The notes under the pieces were generated by a model. The model did not search any database. It saw nothing but the letters and a program-made list of their open reading frames with translations, and was not told the origin of the DNA. This document shows, one piece after another, positions 21,501-31,782 of a DNA stretch of 64,000 nt. Origin of the DNA: Drechslera avenae (Eukaryota; Ascomycota; Dothideomycetes; Pleosporales; Pleosporaceae); assembly GCA_034640345.1 (NCBI GenBank), contig JAXRVH010000004.1, positions 496,001 to 560,000 on the forward strand, written 5' to 3'. The position numbers and the translations under genes were made by a program. Numbering within the stretch: position 1 is the first letter of the stretch; the number at the start of each line of letters is the position of its first letter.

Positions 21501-22042
21501 AACAAGTCTACTTCGCTACATTTTGGATAACAGGGTCACCTAGCAGGCGAACCTCGGTGCATCAGTCTGCCATCGATGGCGGAACGGCATCACTGGCAGG
21601 CCATCTGGGCGGTCCGAGACCAAGTCACATGTCTCATACGAAGAGCCTGTAGACGGAAAACCCTGCAGGATTTCGAGCCGCGCACATACGGAGATGGCGG
21701 CCCGGGAAAACCAGGGTCCAGAGATATGGCACCGATTCGAGTACACTATGGCTACGAGCGATACAACACAGAATGACTAGTTCTGTACTGGGGTCGACAT
21801 CTGCGCGACTGCTAAACGTCGGCGGGCTTGCTCAAGGCAAGCAGGATTCGGAGCAGGGGCAGTCCTCGAATGCTATCCCCCATAAGGATGTATATCTTTC
21901 AGCTGCATCAAGCGGATCTGTCACTCGCACTATCACTGGTGTTTGGATGGCTAACTTCGGTCATATTTCACGCCAAAAGTGCCCCACCATCCCGACTCTT
22001 AATGGACGACGAGCGACCCACTCGTGCTTGCAACGGCTGGGA
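18561..22042. other. Gene-poor 3.5-kb stretch
   Basis: No recognisable family. Possible coding traces: a 103-aa minus-strand ORF at 19333-19644 (listed separately); a minus-strand frame in about 19950-20190 that reads WIKIQPLILWVHIKNLCRKL after a Ser/Thr run but has no clear start; an 87-aa plus ORF at 20954-21217. None has family motifs. The DNA is moderately AT-rich around 18.9-20.6 kb and may be old relic sequence. Confidence 0.4.
19333..19644 (-). CDS. Small hypothetical protein (doubtful)
   Basis: ATG at 19644, 103 aa. Ser-rich start (NHSRSSSFSTMPS), an acidic middle (TEDDCSRIDTEEEHPQ) and a basic end. The composition is protein-like, and an overlapping upstream frame at 19532-19963 may be an extra exon. 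No family recognised; it could also be a relic. Confidence 0.22.
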   Translation of the reverse strand: MNHSRSSSFSTMPSMRTPSELSLFLGVDLFADFDGAYSVTEDDCSRIDTEEEHPQTSSADVAVAESSLHGILNPNTAKDAKEQNRSWRIWKAIQCLGRLLSCS

Positions 22043-23612
22043 TCAAGAGCCAGAAATTTCAGGTATCGGCAAGAGTTTATCAAGACGACCTGTTACTGTC
22101 TCCAACCCCTGGTCCCACGACTGGACGCGTTTCTCTAAGAAGCTTGTCCAGTTCCGAATGTCTTGTATTTTCAGGCCGACTAGCGCTGTACGAAGGGCCA
22201 CCCGTGACTCATCAGGGAGGTTGGGATTCTCAAACTTCAGGCTCTTGATAACACCATGATGCACTTTCATCTCAATGCCGATGTCATGTGTGGGGTCGAG
22301 CACGAGGCGGAACGCAGGAGTTTGAGACCACATCCACTCGTCAGTCTGGGGCTATTAGCGACACCATGAATATATCTCAACGAAAAGAACCTACCCGGAG
22401 TTCATCATACCCCTTCCGAATATCTGGGATATTTAAGTAACCTTCTCCAACGGTCTGCAAAATGCTGGGCATTCCCAAACCAGCATACATGGCCGTAAAC
22501 TCGGTTTGTAGATGATGCTTGAACGTCGTTACATCCAGACCAATATTCGACACAGGCGAGCTGACACTCTCAACGCCTTGAGCTTGTATGAAGTTCTTGG
22601 CCGGAGACCGCAAGTAGCGCGGTATAAGATGCAGGTTCGGAGAGCTCAGCAAAGTTGTGGCGTGGTGTAGAGCGCGCAATCGCGTGAGCTTGTAGGCTGA
22701 GCCAGATACCTTGAGAGCTCGCGGCAGCTTGCCTTCCTCGACGGTATAGGGCGTACGATGGGTATCCTGAGGGTCCGAGGGCCGCTTCTCGCTGCCCTGG
22801 TCGAGCACAATATCGTGGCGCTCATTGACTCTGGCACGTTGGATGCCTAGGTTTCGCAATGCACGGACGACCATTTCGGCGTGCAGGTCGCGTGTGAAGT
22901 CACCGCGGGGACATGTGATGCTCCAGTTGAGGTTTCCCTCATCGTGGAAGACGGTACCTCCTCCCGAGCGACGGCGCACAAGGTCTACGGTGCCGATGCC
23001 CAGGGGCTCGCTATCTTTGACCTCACTTGTCTCACGGGCGGCGTTGAGAATGCCCAGATTGACCTCTGTCCACGGGTTCTGGTTGCGCCCAATGACGACG
23101 CAGGGTCTGTTCACGTATAGGAACAAGACAGTGCTGTCGGCGGGGCTCTTCCGGAGGATGTGGTCTTCAATCGATAGGTTGAGGTAGGGGTCACGGCTTG
23201 TCGAAATGTAGCTCTGCAGCTTGTTCGCGGGGTCGGCGAGATTTTCCGTAAAGGACGCGTAGTTGCTAGATGAGTGGTACTTTCGAGCCGTGGTTTGGAT
23301 AATGTCTTGTCGCAGTCGTGGCAGGAGCTTGCTGTCCGATGAAAAAGGCGTCTTGCTAGATAGAAGCGACAAGAAGCTGCAACTATGCCTGCTACGCATC
23401 TGACCCGTATGCTGCCTCCCGGAACATATCTGGATAGTGTGCAAGGCGTGTTGGCGTCGAGGAAGGTGCATGCCGTTTGGAGAAGGCGCTCTCATGATGC
23501 CCGAAAGCGACGGGAAGCTGCCACGAATCGCAAAAGCATTGGAATTTGCGACTTTGTGTCTTGAGAGGACATGCCGAGCACGAGACATGCCAACGCCCCT
23601 CGAAGGAGCCAT
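22043..23612 (-). CDS. AIM22: Mitochondrial lipoate-protein ligase / lipoyltransferase
   Basis: Exons (minus) 23612-22395 and 22345-22043 give 506 aa; the 49-bp intron is GT-AG, phase 0. A long Arg/Ser-rich N-terminus lacking acidic residues (MAPSRGVGMSRARHVLSR) looks like a mitochondrial presequence. The catalytic core shows YLNLSIEDHIL, VVIGRNQNPW, the signature RRRSGGGTVFHDEGNLNWS, and KVSGSAYKLTR with the lysine that contacts lipoyl-AMP. The C-terminal exon holds the accessory domain. It attaches lipoate to E2 subunits of 2-oxoacid dehydrogenases and to H protein. Yeast Aim22 and human LIPT1 are relatives; the symbol is by analogy. Housekeeping, unrelated to the cluster. Confidence 0.88.
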
Positions 23613-25063
23613 GCTGGTGTGAGTAAGATTGGTGTTACTAACATGGGCCAGGCAACGCGTTGAAGCTACTGAAGTCCCCCGCCATGCATGACAAGCGCCG
23701 GCCCCTGGTTCGGAAGAACTTTAAACCTCGATCGATGCATTCGCCGACATTGAACATTTCCAAAGCCCATGACATGCCCATGTGCTTGCAAGGCTCCGAG
23801 ATTTCCTTCTCTTCCACAGAAACTTTTTCTTTCCAGACCTAGGCTGGCTCATCTGCATCGCATGTGGTAGCATGCGTCCACTTGCCGCCTGTCATACAGG
23901 TGGGCTTGAAATCTGCTTTGCGCCACCACTCTGGACGTCTTTTTTATTGCATGTTGCCATGGCCCTTGATCCTGGAGTCTTTCTCTTCCAAAGTTAGTTC
24001 TGGAAAACGGCTCGTCCAGGATTGATACATGGACTCTTCTCTCTCGCATCGCTTTCTGTCACAACAACAGCTCTTTGTACGGCGTGATAATTTAGTCCCC
24101 AGTTCCTATCTTACTTCAAGGCCTTTAGTATTTGGCTGTCTCCTAGGGGCCTCCTTTAGTCTTGCTACCCTATCGCTCGATTCCCATCTTGCGTCACACA
24201 TTGTACATGGCGCTGCAGGTACAATCTCAATATCTTCTCCACCTCTGGTCATGTTAGGGTCCTGATACGAGCCAGGTGATGAGACTCGTTCTCATCAGCA
24301 TCATGGGTTTGTCTTTTCTATTGGTAAATGTAGCAATCACCGCGCCCGCTCACTATCAAATGTATCGCATGCTATGAAACCTTCTAATGCATGCAAAAAA
24401 ATCACTTGATGAAGACATTGCATTCCCAGGATTTATAGTCTACTTGGCAGGCTAGGATACTCACGATAGAAAAGACCTACACGTTTTCGTTCTCAGCTCG
24501 GCTAGCGTAATCGCCTTAGTACTATTCCGCAATGGAAGCAAAGCTCACCGTCAAGCTTTTGGCATCCACCCTCAGCAAGGAGAGGTTTGTGGATAGCCCC
24601 TCGCTATATGAATTTGTAAGCTGTGAAGAGTTTATCAACAAAATTCTTTGTCAGATAGCACGGCGGTTCGATTGATGCATTTGCGTATCCCCGGTCATCA
24701 AGAGTCCGTTTGAATCCAACCTCTCAGCCTCCATGCTCAGTCTTCCAACGCAGATCTCCGCTTCGCATCACAATATGCAGCGAGAAATTCCGCTGTTTCT
24801 AATGTTTCCACACTTTCCACTGCGGAATTCAACGACCAACACCTTGCGAAGAGTATCTTGTAACCAGCATCTTGTAAAGATCTCATTCTCTACGGAGCTC
24901 ATCAATCGATCCGCTGCGCTATATAAGAAGACTTTTTCTTCCTATTCTTAGCCTTCAGAGGATAGAGGACATAAGCTGTAATAATTTTTATATATTCCTC
25001 ATCATTTACAAGTAGTTTATACCTTTACTTACTTTCTACTACTCCTCGAGCTCTGTATTACAG

Positions 25064-25314
25064 CTACTATTGCCTCTAACATACCACACAAACAGGCTAT
25101 TAGATAAGGCCACCTATACATATACGCGCGTATCCTCCTTTCTAGCTATTAGAAAATACTCAACAAACTCCTTTTCTCGAAATCACCTAGAGGTAAGTGA
25201 TGATTAGGTGCTTATGAAGTATCTTCTGACAGCTAGAAAGGAGAATGCGCGCATATGTGTGTATGTAGCCTTATCTAATAGCCTGTTTGCGTAGTATATT
25301 GGTGGCAATAGTAG
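25064..25314. repeat. Imperfect foldback (inverted repeat) element
   Basis: Left arm 25064-25160 and right arm 25218-25314 are each 97 bp and align inverted without gaps; the spacer is 57 bp. A central AACAGGCTATTAGATAAGGC is identical in both arms. Nearly all mismatches are transitions. The spacer has a second small stem (CACCT/AGGTG). Weaker similarity seems to extend some 30-40 bp outward. It looks like a MITE or two head-to-head repeat copies. Confidence 0.8.
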
Positions 25315-25445
25315 TTGTAAAAGACAATTTAGCAGAATAAGAGACCAGTAACTATACAGGATTATAGTGTTGATAAAGGCATTTGATAGAGTCGCGCAGG
25401 AGCATCTTTTATATGCTCGCGCAACTCTAGGCAACTACAATAGAG

Positions 25446-25681
25446 TCATCGCGACCAGAGTTATCGCTATTATCATCATTACAAGGAGACCTCTGGAATC
25501 ACCAAGTAACCATGGTAATAGAGCTCTGGAGTCATCAAGCAACCGTGGTAGTCGTGTGGAGTTGAACCGTACCATTAGACACAAGCCAACAGCAATTTCA
25601 ACGTCAAACAACCCTCTAGGTCAACATTACAATGTACAATTCAATGTCGCGATATCAGCTCAACAGCTCGTCGCAAAACAA
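25446..25681 (+). repeat. Dispersed repeat, copy 1
   Basis: Matches the reverse complement of 33539-33762 along its length, starting at TCGCGACCAGAGTTATCGC and ending at GCTCGTCGCAAAACA. Differences are mostly transitions plus small indels. Copy 1 has an extra internal tandem duplication of about 33 bp (units starting CTCTGGAATCACCAAG and CTCTGGAGTCATCAAG, about 25491-25556). The element type is unknown; a degraded LTR or non-coding transposon piece is likely. Confidence 0.7.
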
Positions 25682-26542
25682 ACCAAGAGTGCAACGCGGC
25701 GATCAATGACTCAAAGACGCGCTAAGCTGTAACGAGGCGCGTTGATCGACTAGCGGCCACGCAGCTGCAAGCCCTTTCCCCCTTCCTTTCCTGTCGAGCC
25801 TCAGTCACCATCCTCGCACCACAGTACTCGCCATTTTGATCGACAGCAATCCCAACTACTAATCATTACCTATCTACTCTCTCAATAAAGGACGCCGCGT
25901 TTTATGCACTCTGCAGTGAGGCCACGCAACTAATAATTGTTGCGATACATGGTCCGCACGTGCAGTTTGCGACCAGCGCTGTCGCATAGTGGCTCCAAAG
26001 CCAACCTCAGCAGACATTGGCATCGCACTGGAGCATCCCGATCCTTGATATGTGTTCCACCGGGCGTCACACATTCGTCGTCTCCGGACTTCGCTTGTGG
26101 GTTCAGCAGCCAGGGCTCTCCCTCTGTCTTTGGACGAATGGCTGCTGAGCAAAGGCAACGCCCCAGAATAACGTTTTCTAGTCTTGGGAGGCATGAGCTG
26201 CTCCGCAGCTGTAGCTTGCCAATGCTTGTGAAGCGACGAGCCTATCTGGCGCCTTTACCCTGTTGCTGCATCCTCTTCGTTCCTGGACCTTCGGGGGCAG
26301 TCGAGCTTTGATGGGTGCACGACTTTGGTGGGATTGGCGTTCCGTTTCAGCTCATACAAACCTCACTTGTGCACATTTCTAGTGTCTCATTCTCGATATG
26401 CTGATTGGTGTGGTTGGTCTAGCATGCCATTCGCCGATCCATGCCCGGCCAGGCAGCCGTCTCCTTGAAGAACGACTGTGACCACTGTTCTGTGTTTATC
26501 GTATCCTATTCACCTGTTTTGCTCCACTAATACATTCAGAAT

Positions 26543-28264
26543 ATGCCTATCCGCATCTCGCGCGATGATTTTATGAAGCAGTATGTCTTCCCAAACGAAC
26601 CCGCGCGCGATGTCGAACAGGCTGGCATTCCGGCCCAGTTTGCGTCAGGTCACCCAAAAGACTGGTCACAAGCGTATCATGTTGTGGACTTGAGCATTCA
26701 TCTATCACAGGAGAGTGCAGATGCCGCTGGACCCGGTCATACCGACGTGAGCTCGGATAAGAAACTGTTAGCCATCAGCACAAGTGGAGAGCGTATCTTG
26801 ATCTACGATGTCGTGTCGCGCGAGCTACGAGCAGTCCTGGAAGGCGCTGGAGCTGTGCGATTTCGACCCTTGAATACCGCCGACGACAAGGATGCAGGCA
26901 TCTCCCAAATCACTCGTGGCAACGCTGTGAGACCTGGTTATACCCTCGTGAGCTCAATCGCGGATGCAGAAGACGGCGGCAGAAGAAAGCTCACTCAGCT
27001 TATGCTTTGGGACCTGGATCAACACGGACGTCTCCTTGACCAGGAGGAACCAATTGATTCAGCCGCACTTGCCAAGAAAGCCATTGATGCAATCGTCCCC
27101 AGCCTCATAACGAATCACGAATGGACCACGGATTTTATCAATGCTTCAAACCTACACAGAGAGTTCACCAAAGCACTCGGCAAAGCAGCAATAAATCACC
27201 GCAGACGCCACAACATTGCTATCAAAAATGCACAGATCGGCAGTGCTGAGTCAGTTCCGTTCAGTAGTGACGGCAGGCTATTGTTGTACCATGCCAACAA
27301 TGGATCTACTCAGCAAGCCATGCGCAAGCCAGAAGAACCACCGCAATTAGTCATCTACGACTTGGATGCAAGTATCGAACTCCATCACCTCCTGGGACAT
27401 ACAGATGTTATAACGTGGTCAGCGATAAGCCCGGATAACAGATATGCCGCTTCCGTTTCTTGGGATGGGTCTCTACGCATGTATTCCGTCTCCAGTGGTG
27501 AGCTCGTATGGGCTACTGAGAAATCCGACCTGCAAAGCTGGGCTGGGGCATTTTCTCCTGATTCCAGATTTGTTGTTTGGAGCTCCCACAGCGGTCGAGT
27601 GGTGCAGGTGCATGATGTTGTTAATGGGCGGAAGATCTCGACGATGCAGGAACAACTTTCAGACAGGTGCCTGTGCCTCAAGTGGCACCCCACTAGATCC
27701 GAGGTTGCGCTTTGCGTTGGTGGAAATGTGTACATCTGGGATGTTTTTGACGGCCCTAATGGCAAGACTCTTCAGCACTTCAAGTTGGATGATAGCAAGA
27801 ACATTAGCCACTTGGCCGGAGTTCAGGCTGTCGGATGGATGAAAGAAGGACAGCTCTTGTACATTGAGTCTTTGGACGGGACCAAAGCCGTCTACGATAT
27901 GCGCAACAATGCCAAAGAGTTGTTCAAGCGACCTACTGGCGTGGGAGCTGGGCATGTGACGGGCGGCTTTTACGGCGTCTTCCAGGATGACATGGAACAG
28001 GAGTTTTACCTGAACATCGATGGAGACTGTAAACTCCGGTTTTGGCGGACAAGCGTTCCTGCGTCGCCGTCGTGGTGGGAGCGGAAACCAAGCCAGACAA
28101 TCAGTGGGAAAAAGCCGTATCCCGAGACAGGCAAGTATGTCAATATTGTGAAGAAGTCTGGAAAAGAAACCAATCAGGCAGATAGTGTCGGAGAGAAGGG
28201 CGTCGAGGGTGGATCGGCGACCAGGACGGGTGAGAAGCAGCCTTCTGTATCTGGAGTGAGTTGA
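26543..28264 (+). CDS. WD40-repeat protein
   Basis: One exon, 573 aa. Repeats are visible as GERILIYDV, a GHTDVITWSAISPDNRYAASVSWDG unit ending with SLRMYSVSSGELVW, then GRVVQVHDVVNG, then CLKWHPTRSEVALCVGGNVYIWDV, and LRFWR. They form a probable beta-propeller between about residues 60 and 500. The tail is hydrophilic with Lys/Glu/Gly. The first 40 aa (MPIRISRDDFMKQYVFP) are non-repeat. WD40 proteins scaffold complexes; no specific partner can be named. It precedes the GH94 gene on the same strand but 1 kb apart, with no functional link evident. Confidence 0.8.
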   Translation: MPIRISRDDFMKQYVFPNEPARDVEQAGIPAQFASGHPKDWSQAYHVVDLSIHLSQESADAAGPGHTDVSSDKKLLAISTSGERILIYDVVSRELRAVLEGAGAVRFRPLNTADDKDAGISQITRGNAVRPGYTLVSSIADAEDGGRRKLTQLMLWDLDQHGRLLDQEEPIDSAALAKKAIDAIVPSLITNHEWTTDFINASNLHREFTKALGKAAINHRRRHNIAIKNAQIGSAESVPFSSDGRLLLYHANNGSTQQAMRKPEEPPQLVIYDLDASIELHHLLGHTDVITWSAISPDNRYAASVSWDGSLRMYSVSSGELVWATEKSDLQSWAGAFSPDSRFVVWSSHSGRVVQVHDVVNGRKISTMQEQLSDRCLCLKWHPTRSEVALCVGGNVYIWDVFDGPNGKTLQHFKLDDSKNISHLAGVQAVGWMKEGQLLYIESLDGTKAVYDMRNNAKELFKRPTGVGAGHVTGGFYGVFQDDMEQEFYLNIDGDCKLRFWRTSVPASPSWWERKPSQTISGKKPYPETGKYVNIVKKSGKETNQADSVGEKGVEGGSATRTGEKQPSVSGVS

Positions 28265-29337
28265 ATATAGCTGTCACCCTGACCGATCACGTCGGGACTG
28301 TCCTTGTCAACCCAACGACATATGCTTCGGTCGTGGCTCAAACCGGCCTTCGCCCCTACGTCACGCAGCTCATAGCATGCGCGTTACAATATACCATCTG
28401 ACCCTCGCAAATCAAAATCTTGGGCGAAGCCAATGATGGCACTGACAACGATGCGCTCTGTATGACCACCAGTTGTTGCAGCGCTTCAGCATCCAGATAC
28501 ACAGACCTGGGTGAACGGTACAGTTCATGTGCGTGGTCGTCAAACCTGCGGAGTTCGGCACCGGGACGGTATTGTTTTTGCATGTCACCCGTCACCCTAC
28601 CTCGAACAGCTGACACGCTGTTTATAAAGGTTTTCACAAATTGGCGCTTGGGCCGCCATATAGATTTGCCTTATCGTCGTTGCCGTCCCAGAAAAAAGCG
28701 GGTGCTCGGAAGGTGCAATCTTGGGCCTATGCAGCAATTCGACGATGCGCAGCTTGATGGTTTTGTGGACGTGTTGGGGCTTGGGGAATGCCTCATAAGT
28801 GGCTCAAGGCGTTGCGGACCGACCAACCGTCTCCGCGTCCCCCATTGTTCCCTTTCAGGCTGAACCCCACACCGCTACTCGCTTAGCCCCACGCCGTGCG
28901 GCTTATTGTGTCGCGAACCTTGTATGAGTGGACAGCTAAAGGCTCCGCAAAGAACCTTTTGCTGCCTATTACTACGGTGCTTGCGCTGGCCAGCCTTTCG
29001 TTTCATACATTGTCTCGTGCTTCCATTCTTCCGCACCCTCGTGTTGATGTATCCACAGCCTTTTGCTGCATCTTCAACAGCTACAGCTCATCAGCATTCA
29101 ATCTTGTTCTTGCGTTGTAGACGTGACCGGCACAAGAGCTAGGTGTTTGTAGCCATTGCGCATTTCCTCCCTGCATCGCCGCCTGCGCCGCGCTTGTCTC
29201 CTGTCGTGCCGCTAAACACAGTAAGCTATGCCTCCAAGCCATGTCGGATCCTACCTCTTATATAACCAATCAGCCCTTTGCGGTACAAACAACTACCACG
29301 GCCACTACAGGCAGCTGCTTCGCTCGCATTGTCAAAC
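28265..29337. other. Intergenic / promoter of GH94 gene
   Basis: About 1.07 kb without a convincing gene. The open frames at 28420-28863 (starts at TTG) and 28896-29142 lack motifs. ATGs at 29228 and 29241 open short frames that overlap the GH94 start in other frames; they may be uORFs in the leader. Confidence 0.45.
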
Positions 29338-31782
29338 ATGATACAACCAACCGAGAATGGAGAGCGATATGAGCTCACGAGCCCAACCGAGATGCCAAAG
29401 GCGGGTGCTTTTCTCTGGAACCAGCGTATGATGATTCAAGTCACTTGCCGAGGGTTCGCAACTGCACAGTACATGCAACCTGAACCCGCAAAGTACGCTT
29501 ACGCCCCGAACCTCGAAGCCAAAACCTTTATGCAACCAGAGCAGAATTACTACGCTCATCATCCCGGCCGTTTTGTATACATCAAAGATGAGGAAACCTC
29601 TGAGATTTTCTCGGCCCCATACGAGCCTGTCCGGGCAAAGCTAGATCGATTCACATTTGACGTGGGTAAGAGCGACATCAAGTGGACCGTAGAACAACTT
29701 GGCGTACGCGTTGAGATGACCTTTCTGTTGCCGACAGACGATGTGGCTGAATTGTGGAGCATCAAGGTTACTAACCTTTCGGACCGCAAGCGAAGGCTGA
29801 GTATCTATCCCTACTTTCCTCTCGGCTATATGTCGTGGATGAACCAGGAGGCCGAGTGGAATGCCAATGTTGGGGGTATTGTTGGAAGCTGCAAAACTCC
29901 ATATCAAAAAGCGGAAGATTACCCGAAAACAAAGTTTCTAAAGGACAAGACGTATTTCCTGTGCGAAACACCGCCAGTGGCGTGGGAAGCAAAGCAAGAA
30001 GCCTTTGAGGGTGAAGGGGGGCTCCAAGCGCCATCTGCCCTACAAGCGCCACGGTTGTCAGGGAGTGACGCTCGTTATGAGACACCAACTGCGGCAGTGC
30101 AATACTCGGTTGGTTTGGATAAGAATGAGAACAAGGAATATCGGTTCCTCTTCGGCCCCGCCTACGACGAGGCAGAGATTCTTGACATGCGTAAGAGGTA
30201 TCTCAGTCAAACGGCATTTGCCCAAGCTGCAACGGATTACGAACAGTACATTCAGAGAGGCAGCGGATGTATACGTCTGGAGACACCGGACAAGGACCTC
30301 GACAACCTTGTAAACAACTGGCTGCCACGGCAGTTGTACTACCACGGCGATGTGAATCGTCTTACGACGGACCCGCAGACGAGAAATTACCTGCAAGATA
30401 ACATGGGCATGAGCTTCATCAAGCCCGAGGTTGCTCGAAAAGCAATCCTGACCGCAGTTGGTCAACAAGAGAAGAATGGTTCAATGCCAGATGGAATCTT
30501 GCTCGCAAAAGGCGCGGTACTGAAATACATCAACCAGATCCCACACACCGATCATTGCGTCTGGCTCCCAATCGCCCTGGAGATCTATCTGAGCGAGACG
30601 GGTGACTACCAAATGCTTGATGAAAAGGTCATAAGCATGTACGGCGATACATATACTGTCTTTGAACGCTTCAGCCGCGCCATGGACTGGCTTCTTTCTT
30701 CAAATGCACGCGATGACCGTGGACTCTCGTATATCGCGCAGGGTGATTGGTGCGACCCAATGAACATGGTTGGGCCCAAAGGCGTCGGTGTGTCTGGATG
30801 GCTTACAGTGGCAACCGCGTATGCGGTGAATCTCTGGGCGCAAATTTGCGAGGATGCCAACAAGCCTGAACAGGCGAAGAAATACCGCGACGGGGCACTG
30901 CAAGTCAACGAATCAGCAAACGAGCATCTCTGGGACGGCGACTGGTACGCCCGCGGTATCACAGACGATAACGTGACATTCGGCATCAAGGACGACAAGG
31001 AGGGTCGCATCTGGCTCAACCCGCAAGCATGGTCTATCCTCGGCGGAGCAGCATCTTCCGAGCAGATTGCCAAGATGCTCCCACAAGTTGACCACCAGCT
31101 CACCACGCCCTATGGTGTTGTCATGTTCGGACCGCCGTTCACTAGCATGCGCGAAGACGTTGGGCGCGTGACGCAAAAATACCCCGGCCAAGGCGAAAAC
31201 GGCTCAGTCTACAATCACGCGGCCGCTTTTTACGCCTGGGCTCTTTACACCATCAACGACGTTGACCGCGCATACAACACTATCCGTGCCATGATTCCGG
31301 GGCCCGATGAGGAGGATCTACTCCGCCGTGGCCAGCTCCCAATCTTCATTCCAAACTACTACCGTGGCGGCCATGGAATCAAGAACCTCGATCGTACAGC
31401 AGGCCGCTCAAGTCAGCTCTTCAACACCGGCACCGTCAGCTGGGTCTACAGGTGTTTTATCGAAGGCCTCTGTGGCTTGCGAGGCGTGAGACGGGGCCTG
31501 AGTGTTGAGCCAAAGATGCCGAGTGCCTGGGACGACATGAAAGTCAGGAGGGAGTTTAGAGGCGCAATCTTCGATGTCGTGATCAAGAGGGCAGACGTAA
31601 AGAGCTCCAGAGTGGTGGTCGATGGCGTCCAGATAGATGGAAACGTGATTGCCGATATCGAAAAGGGACGCACGTACAAGGTGTCGGTGCATGTGCCAAG
31701 AGCGAAGACGAGTACCACGAATGGCAGCAGCCGTTTGAACGGCACTTTGGCGCATGGAAAATTGGCAAACGGGACAAAGTAG
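29338..31782 (+). CDS. GH94 phosphorylase, cellobionic-acid-phosphorylase-like
   Basis: One exon. The open frame begins at a TTG (29278); the first ATG in frame is 29338 (MIQPTENGERYEL), giving 814 aa, the usual size of fungal NdvB-like GH94. An N-terminal beta-sandwich region has FLWNQRMMIQVTCRG and SAPYEPVRAKLD; the catalytic (alpha/alpha)6 part has NYLQDNMGM, PHTDHCVW, and QGDWCDPMNMVGPKG with the likely general-acid Asp. No signal peptide, so cytosolic. Characterised fungal relatives phosphorolyse cellobionic acid to glucose-1-phosphate and gluconate after oxidative cellulose breakdown. A Ser/Thr/Asn tail is extra. Assignment to GH94 is firm; the exact substrate is inferred. Confidence 0.88.
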   Translation: MIQPTENGERYELTSPTEMPKAGAFLWNQRMMIQVTCRGFATAQYMQPEPAKYAYAPNLEAKTFMQPEQNYYAHHPGRFVYIKDEETSEIFSAPYEPVRAKLDRFTFDVGKSDIKWTVEQLGVRVEMTFLLPTDDVAELWSIKVTNLSDRKRRLSIYPYFPLGYMSWMNQEAEWNANVGGIVGSCKTPYQKAEDYPKTKFLKDKTYFLCETPPVAWEAKQEAFEGEGGLQAPSALQAPRLSGSDARYETPTAAVQYSVGLDKNENKEYRFLFGPAYDEAEILDMRKRYLSQTAFAQAATDYEQYIQRGSGCIRLETPDKDLDNLVNNWLPRQLYYHGDVNRLTTDPQTRNYLQDNMGMSFIKPEVARKAILTAVGQQEKNGSMPDGILLAKGAVLKYINQIPHTDHCVWLPIALEIYLSETGDYQMLDEKVISMYGDTYTVFERFSRAMDWLLSSNARDDRGLSYIAQGDWCDPMNMVGPKGVGVSGWLTVATAYAVNLWAQICEDANKPEQAKKYRDGALQVNESANEHLWDGDWYARGITDDNVTFGIKDDKEGRIWLNPQAWSILGGAASSEQIAKMLPQVDHQLTTPYGVVMFGPPFTSMREDVGRVTQKYPGQGENGSVYNHAAAFYAWALYTINDVDRAYNTIRAMIPGPDEEDLLRRGQLPIFIPNYYRGGHGIKNLDRTAGRSSQLFNTGTVSWVYRCFIEGLCGLRGVRRGLSVEPKMPSAWDDMKVRREFRGAIFDVVIKRADVKSSRVVVDGVQIDGNVIADIEKGRTYKVSVHVPRAKTSTTNGSSRLNGTLAHGKLANGTK

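Larger units (their letters stand above)
23613..26542. other. Gene-poor, AT-rich repeat-bearing stretch
   Basis: Holds the foldback element (25064-25314) and one copy of a dispersed repeat (25446-25681). The DNA around 24.9-25.4 kb is clearly AT-rich. A tiny ORF from ATG 24532 (MEAKLTVKLLAS, about 47 aa) has no recognisable family. The last few hundred bases are the WD40 gene promoter. No gene can be supported. Confidence 0.5.

Noticed and set aside
25367..25732. 121-aa ORF over the dispersed repeat
   Set aside because: Its repeated PLESPSNHGNR pieces come from the tandem duplication in non-coding repeat DNA; copy 2 does not keep the frame.
28420..28863. 147-aa open frame between the WD40 and GH94 genes
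   Set aside because: Starts at TTG, Cys-rich without pattern, no family features.
29228..29337. Upstream ATGs as the true GH94 start
   Set aside because: Those at 29228 and 29241 are in other frames and hit stops; no splice joins them convincingly to the enzyme frame.
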